Shown one piece after another: positions 61,562-64,000 of a DNA stretch of 64,000 nucleotides. The DNA is taken from assembly GCA_045105475.1 (NCBI GenBank), contig JBGCDP010000352.1:1-64000 (forward strand), in the 5' to 3' direction. The translations under genes were made by a program, and so were the position numbers. Every line of letters starts with the position of its first letter. Position 1 is the first letter of the stretch. This DNA is from WTJY01 sp045105475 (lineage in GTDB: Bacteria > Chloroflexota > Anaerolineae > Promineifilales > Promineifilaceae). The notes beneath the pieces were generated by a model, which was not told the origin of the DNA, searched no databases, and was given only the letters and a program-made list of their open reading frames with translations.

Positions 61562-61623
61562 AAAATCTTTCTCTCCCTTTTGAAATGATTCTGATCGCTT
61601 ATAATTTGGCGGTAAAAATAGGC

Positions 61624-61647
61624 AAAAAAATAGGCCCTAAGGGCCTT
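61624..61647 (-). terminator. Terminator of tRNA-Gly
   Basis: On the minus strand AAGGCCC/GGGCCT with a TTA-type loop, followed by seven T (61630-61624). It is 21 bases past the tRNA 3' end. Confidence 0.85.
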
Positions 61648-61668
61648 GTGAATGTGAAAAACGAAAAG

Positions 61669-61739
61669 AGCGGCTAACGAGACTCGAACTCGTGACAACA
61701 CCTTGGGAAGGTGGTATGTTACCACTACACCATAGCCGC
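61669..61739 (-). tRNA. tRNA-Gly (anticodon CCC)
   Basis: A 71-nt cloverleaf on the minus strand: acceptor GCGGCTA/TAGCCGC with T73, D arm GTGT/ACAT with the G-G pair in the loop, anticodon loop TTCCCAA giving CCC, T arm ACGAG/CTCGT with TTCGAGT. CCA is not encoded. The anticodon stem has one C-T mismatch at its open end. CCC decodes GGG. Confidence 0.95.
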
Positions 61740-61939
61740 ATTTTCGATACATTGGGAGCGATTATATTCATCTGAATGCCTTGGGGCAAGTGCCATTGCT
61801 TAAACCTAAAACTGGAACAATTAACAAAATCAATGACGTTTTGGTTTATGGTTTCGTGAATTTAATTAAAGGGTAAAATCGGAATCCTTGTCAAAAAAAT
61901 TGGCCTACATCCACTATTTTTGTAAAAAAAGGAGTTCTT

Positions 61940-63118
61940 GTGAAATACGATTTCGATAAAATAATCTCCCGGAAAGGGACCCATTCGATTAAGTGGGAAG
62001 CTGGTGACCTGCTAAAAGAATTTGGTATCACTGAGCGGTTTGACGACGACACGATTTCGCTTTTTGTGGCGGATATGGATTTTCAATGTCCGCAGCCGGT
62101 TTTGGATGCGTTGCACGCCCGTGTTGACACGATGATGTTTGGCTATAGCACGCACAATACCACGTCTGACTATACCGATGCGATTCGGGGGTGGTTTAAA
62201 CGGCGTCATGATTGGGATATCGCGGCCGATTCTATCGTATATAGCCCCGGCACTGTTGAAGCGTTAAGTGTTGCGATTCGAGCTTATACGCAAGTAGGGG
62301 AAGGGGTGATTATTCAGCGGCCGGTCTATGCGCCGTTCACCGCATCGATTGAAAATAACAATCGTGAGGTCGTTAATAACAGTCTGCTTCACACAGATGG
62401 CTATTACACCATCGATTTTGACGATTTGGAAGCCAAGGCAAAAGATCCGAATAACAGGCTATTTATTTTGTGCAGCCCACATAATCCGGTCGGCCGGGTT
62501 TGGACCAAAGAAGAGCTGATTCGGATGGCTGAAATTTGTTTAGCCAATGATGTCGTCTTTATCTCTGATGAAATCCACGGTGATTTAGTGCGCAATGGTG
62601 TTACCCATTATCCCATCTGTACTTTAGTCGATGATGATCGCCTGATCTCATGTACGGCAACGAACAAAACGTTCAACATGGCCGGACTCCACTGCTCAAA
62701 CATTATCATCAATAACAAAGAAATGCGTGAAGCATTTACCAGCGAGATGGGGTTCAAATTGCCGACTCCATTTACGATTTCAGCTTTAATTGCGGCCTAC
62801 AACGAAGGTGAAGATTGGCTGGCGCAGGTCAATGAGTATATCGACGGTAACCTGAAGTTCATGCAGGACTTTTTGGCTGAGCACATGCCTGAGGTCAAGT
62901 ACGTCATTCCTGAAGGGACTTATATTGGTTGGCTCGATTTTTCAGCTTACGGACTAAGCCCGGAAGAAGTGCATGATCGGATTTATAATCGAGCGAATGT
63001 GACTTTGGAAGATGGCGGAATGTTTGGTGATGAAGGGGAGGAATTCCAGCGGATTTGTATTCCGTCGCCTCGGCCGCTTTTGAAACAAGCACTAGAGCGG
63101 ATCGCTGATCAATTTTAG
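61940..63118 (+). CDS. PatB/MalY-family aminotransferase (cystathionine beta-lyase type)
   Basis: A 392-residue class I/II PLP enzyme. The N-terminus (DDTISLFVADMDFQCPQPVLDALHARVD) and GYSTHNTTSDYTDAIRGWFKRRHDWDI are the PatB/MalY pattern. LFILCSPHNPVGRVWTKEEL, VFISDEIHGDLVRNG and the PLP-Lys segment TATNKTFNMAGLHCSN follow, with RICIPSPRPLLKQALERI at the end. It probably cleaves cystathionine or a similar C-S bond, releasing sulfur. AAAAGGAG precedes the GTG start at 61940. Confidence 0.92.
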   Translation: MKYDFDKIISRKGTHSIKWEAGDLLKEFGITERFDDDTISLFVADMDFQCPQPVLDALHARVDTMMFGYSTHNTTSDYTDAIRGWFKRRHDWDIAADSIVYSPGTVEALSVAIRAYTQVGEGVIIQRPVYAPFTASIENNNREVVNNSLLHTDGYYTIDFDDLEAKAKDPNNRLFILCSPHNPVGRVWTKEELIRMAEICLANDVVFISDEIHGDLVRNGVTHYPICTLVDDDRLISCTATNKTFNMAGLHCSNIIINNKEMREAFTSEMGFKLPTPFTISALIAAYNEGEDWLAQVNEYIDGNLKFMQDFLAEHMPEVKYVIPEGTYIGWLDFSAYGLSPEEVHDRIYNRANVTLEDGGMFGDEGEEFQRICIPSPRPLLKQALERIADQF

Positions 63119-63268
63119 CAAATACTCAATTTAGCACTCCCTGTCAGCGGCCGGTTCAATTTACTCAAAGTAGCTGTTGCTGGCCGAATGACTGGGAGTT
63201 TCTGTAGAGCGACCGCTTGGCCTTAGCCTACTACATGCAATCGTCTATTGGTTGTTACCCGTTTTCGG

Positions 63269-64000
63269 CTAAATTGTTTCAGCCGCCCAATACCCACTTT
63301 CCCAGCTCATGTTTTTAACCGGTTCAATAATTTTTTGGACCTCTGCCAATAGCTCTTGATCAATGGCTTTTTCAGTTAAGCCAAGGCTGCTTTCAAGCTC
63401 GGCCGTGGTGCGGGTGCCTAGCAGCGTCACATCGACATGTTCGTTTTGTAGCGCAAACTGAATGGCTAGCTCTGGCAAAGATGCGCCACGAGTAGCACAT
63501 AGTTCGGCCGCTTTTCGTCCGGCCGCTTTCACTTCAGCTGGTCCAGGATGCCAATCTTGTTCACCTTGGTGAGTCAATATCCCCAAATGAGTAATTGAGG
63601 CATTGATCAGTCCCATCTGTTTAGCTTTCACCGTAGGAACCAAAATCTCGTCCATTTTCTCGTTCATCAAATTCCCGTGCGCATACGAGAGGGTCACATC
63701 AAAGTCGTGTGCTTCGGCCATGTCACACAATAGCTCAACGGGAAAACCGGTGACACCGATAAAGCGGACTTTGCCTTGCTGTTTAAGGTCAAATAAGGCG
63801 CGAACGCCTTCTGCGACAACTTCTGGCCGGCCGAATTCGATATCGTGTAGCTGATAAATATCGAGCCAGTCAGTCTGGAGCCGCTTGAGACTCGCTTCGC
63901 ACATTTCGATGATGTTGTCGTACGAGAAATCAAAGCCGGTTTCCAGTTCTAATCCAAACCGGCCGCCTTTGGTTGCCAACACAACCTGATCTCGCTTGCC
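63269..64000 (-). CDS. Aldo/keto reductase (N-terminus cut by window edge)
   Basis: An aldo/keto reductase, open through the right edge. Visible are VVLATKGGRFG, YDNIIEMCEASLKRLQTDWLDIYQLHDIEFGRPE (with the catalytic-site His in YQLHD), FDLKQQGKVRFIGVTGFPVELL and the NADPH-tail VTLLGTRTTAELESSLGL. Only the last about 243 residues are in the window, so the catalytic Tyr and Lys near the N-terminus are partly out of view. The best fit is the L-galactose/D-threo-aldose dehydrogenase-like group. Convergent with the aminotransferase at 61940; a loose inverted repeat (ACTCCC/GGGAGT, 63136-63199) lies in the gap. Confidence 0.9.
   Translation of the reverse strand, partial: GKRDQVVLATKGGRFGLELETGFDFSYDNIIEMCEASLKRLQTDWLDIYQLHDIEFGRPEVVAEGVRALFDLKQQGKVRFIGVTGFPVELLCDMAEAHDFDVTLSYAHGNLMNEKMDEILVPTVKAKQMGLINASITHLGILTHQGEQDWHPGPAEVKAAGRKAAELCATRGASLPELAIQFALQNEHVDVTLLGTRTTAELESSLGLTEKAIDQELLAEVQKIIEPVKNMSWESGYWAAETI

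Noticed and set aside
1..64000. CRISPR array, insertion sequence, prophage or integrase
   Set aside because: No regularly spaced direct repeats, terminal inverted repeats with transposase, or phage-type genes were seen in reading through the window.

Overview
The window looks like chromosomal DNA of a free-living bacterium of moderate GC content (mid-40s percent by eye), most likely a Chloroflexota (Anaerolineae-like) lineage. Pointers are the 860-residue DUF2298 'Chlor_Arch_YYY' membrane protein at 18121-20703, a short SRP RNA without an Alu domain, the three-part acyl-CoA carboxylase, FHA-bearing Ser/Thr kinases and carotenoid genes of the hydroxylated, glycosylated type. The phylum call is inference, since no rRNA gene is present. 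I see no insertion sequence, integrase, phage gene or CRISPR array; this is core and metabolic chromosome.

Layout. 1-11 kb: a choline-sulfatase-like gene (cut by the left edge), a TfoX-domain protein, a GxxExxY protein, a nitroreductase, a GcvT/DmdA-like protein translationally coupled to a PhyH dioxygenase, an arylsulfotransferase-like protein, an Lrp/AsnC regulator with two MFS transporters, and an SDR. 11-18 kb: carboxyltransferase, biotin carboxylase and biotin carrier of a propionyl/acetyl-CoA carboxylase, a glucose/sorbosone dehydrogenase-like lipoprotein, a CYTH protein and a K+ channel. 18-27 kb: DUF2298 protein, SufE, then a tight six-gene minus-strand carotenoid operon (lycopene cyclase, tocopherol-cyclase-like, CruF-like, PlsY-like, GT2, CrtI). 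27-40 kb: greA, an FHA kinase, a LysM protein, lysA, a 7TM-GAF-HTH protein, ftsH, a second kinase, an acetyltransferase, a methyltransferase and a zinc-finger membrane protein. 40-50 kb: rhomboid protease, phosphoribosyltransferase, SRP RNA (ffs), rpiA, TauE exporter, a sialidase-fold protein, a luciferase-like oxidoreductase, and glmS preceded by a recognisable glmS ribozyme. 50-64 kb: an alpha/beta hydrolase-CNB fusion, Trm112, a response regulator, GNAT, threonine dehydratase, rpmB, glpK, an unknown lipoprotein, an EamA transporter, pyrB, pyrF, tRNA-Gly(CCC), a PatB/MalY aminotransferase and an aldo/keto reductase (cut by the right edge).

Three things stand out. (1) A glmS self-cleaving ribozyme, with promoter and cleavage site readable, lies upstream of glmS on the minus strand, and an intrinsic terminator sits between it and the gene. 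(2) The palindrome CGGCCG is scattered through coding DNA at roughly one per 220 bases in the first 10 kb, far above chance, like the HIP1 element of cyanobacteria. (3) Several housekeeping genes (glmS, rpmB, greA, a phosphoribosyltransferase) share a promoter - leader - terminator-like hairpin - gene layout that suggests leader control. The carotenoid operon, with an acyltransferase-family gene and a tocopherol-cyclase-like gene in it, predicts an acylated carotenoid glycoside.
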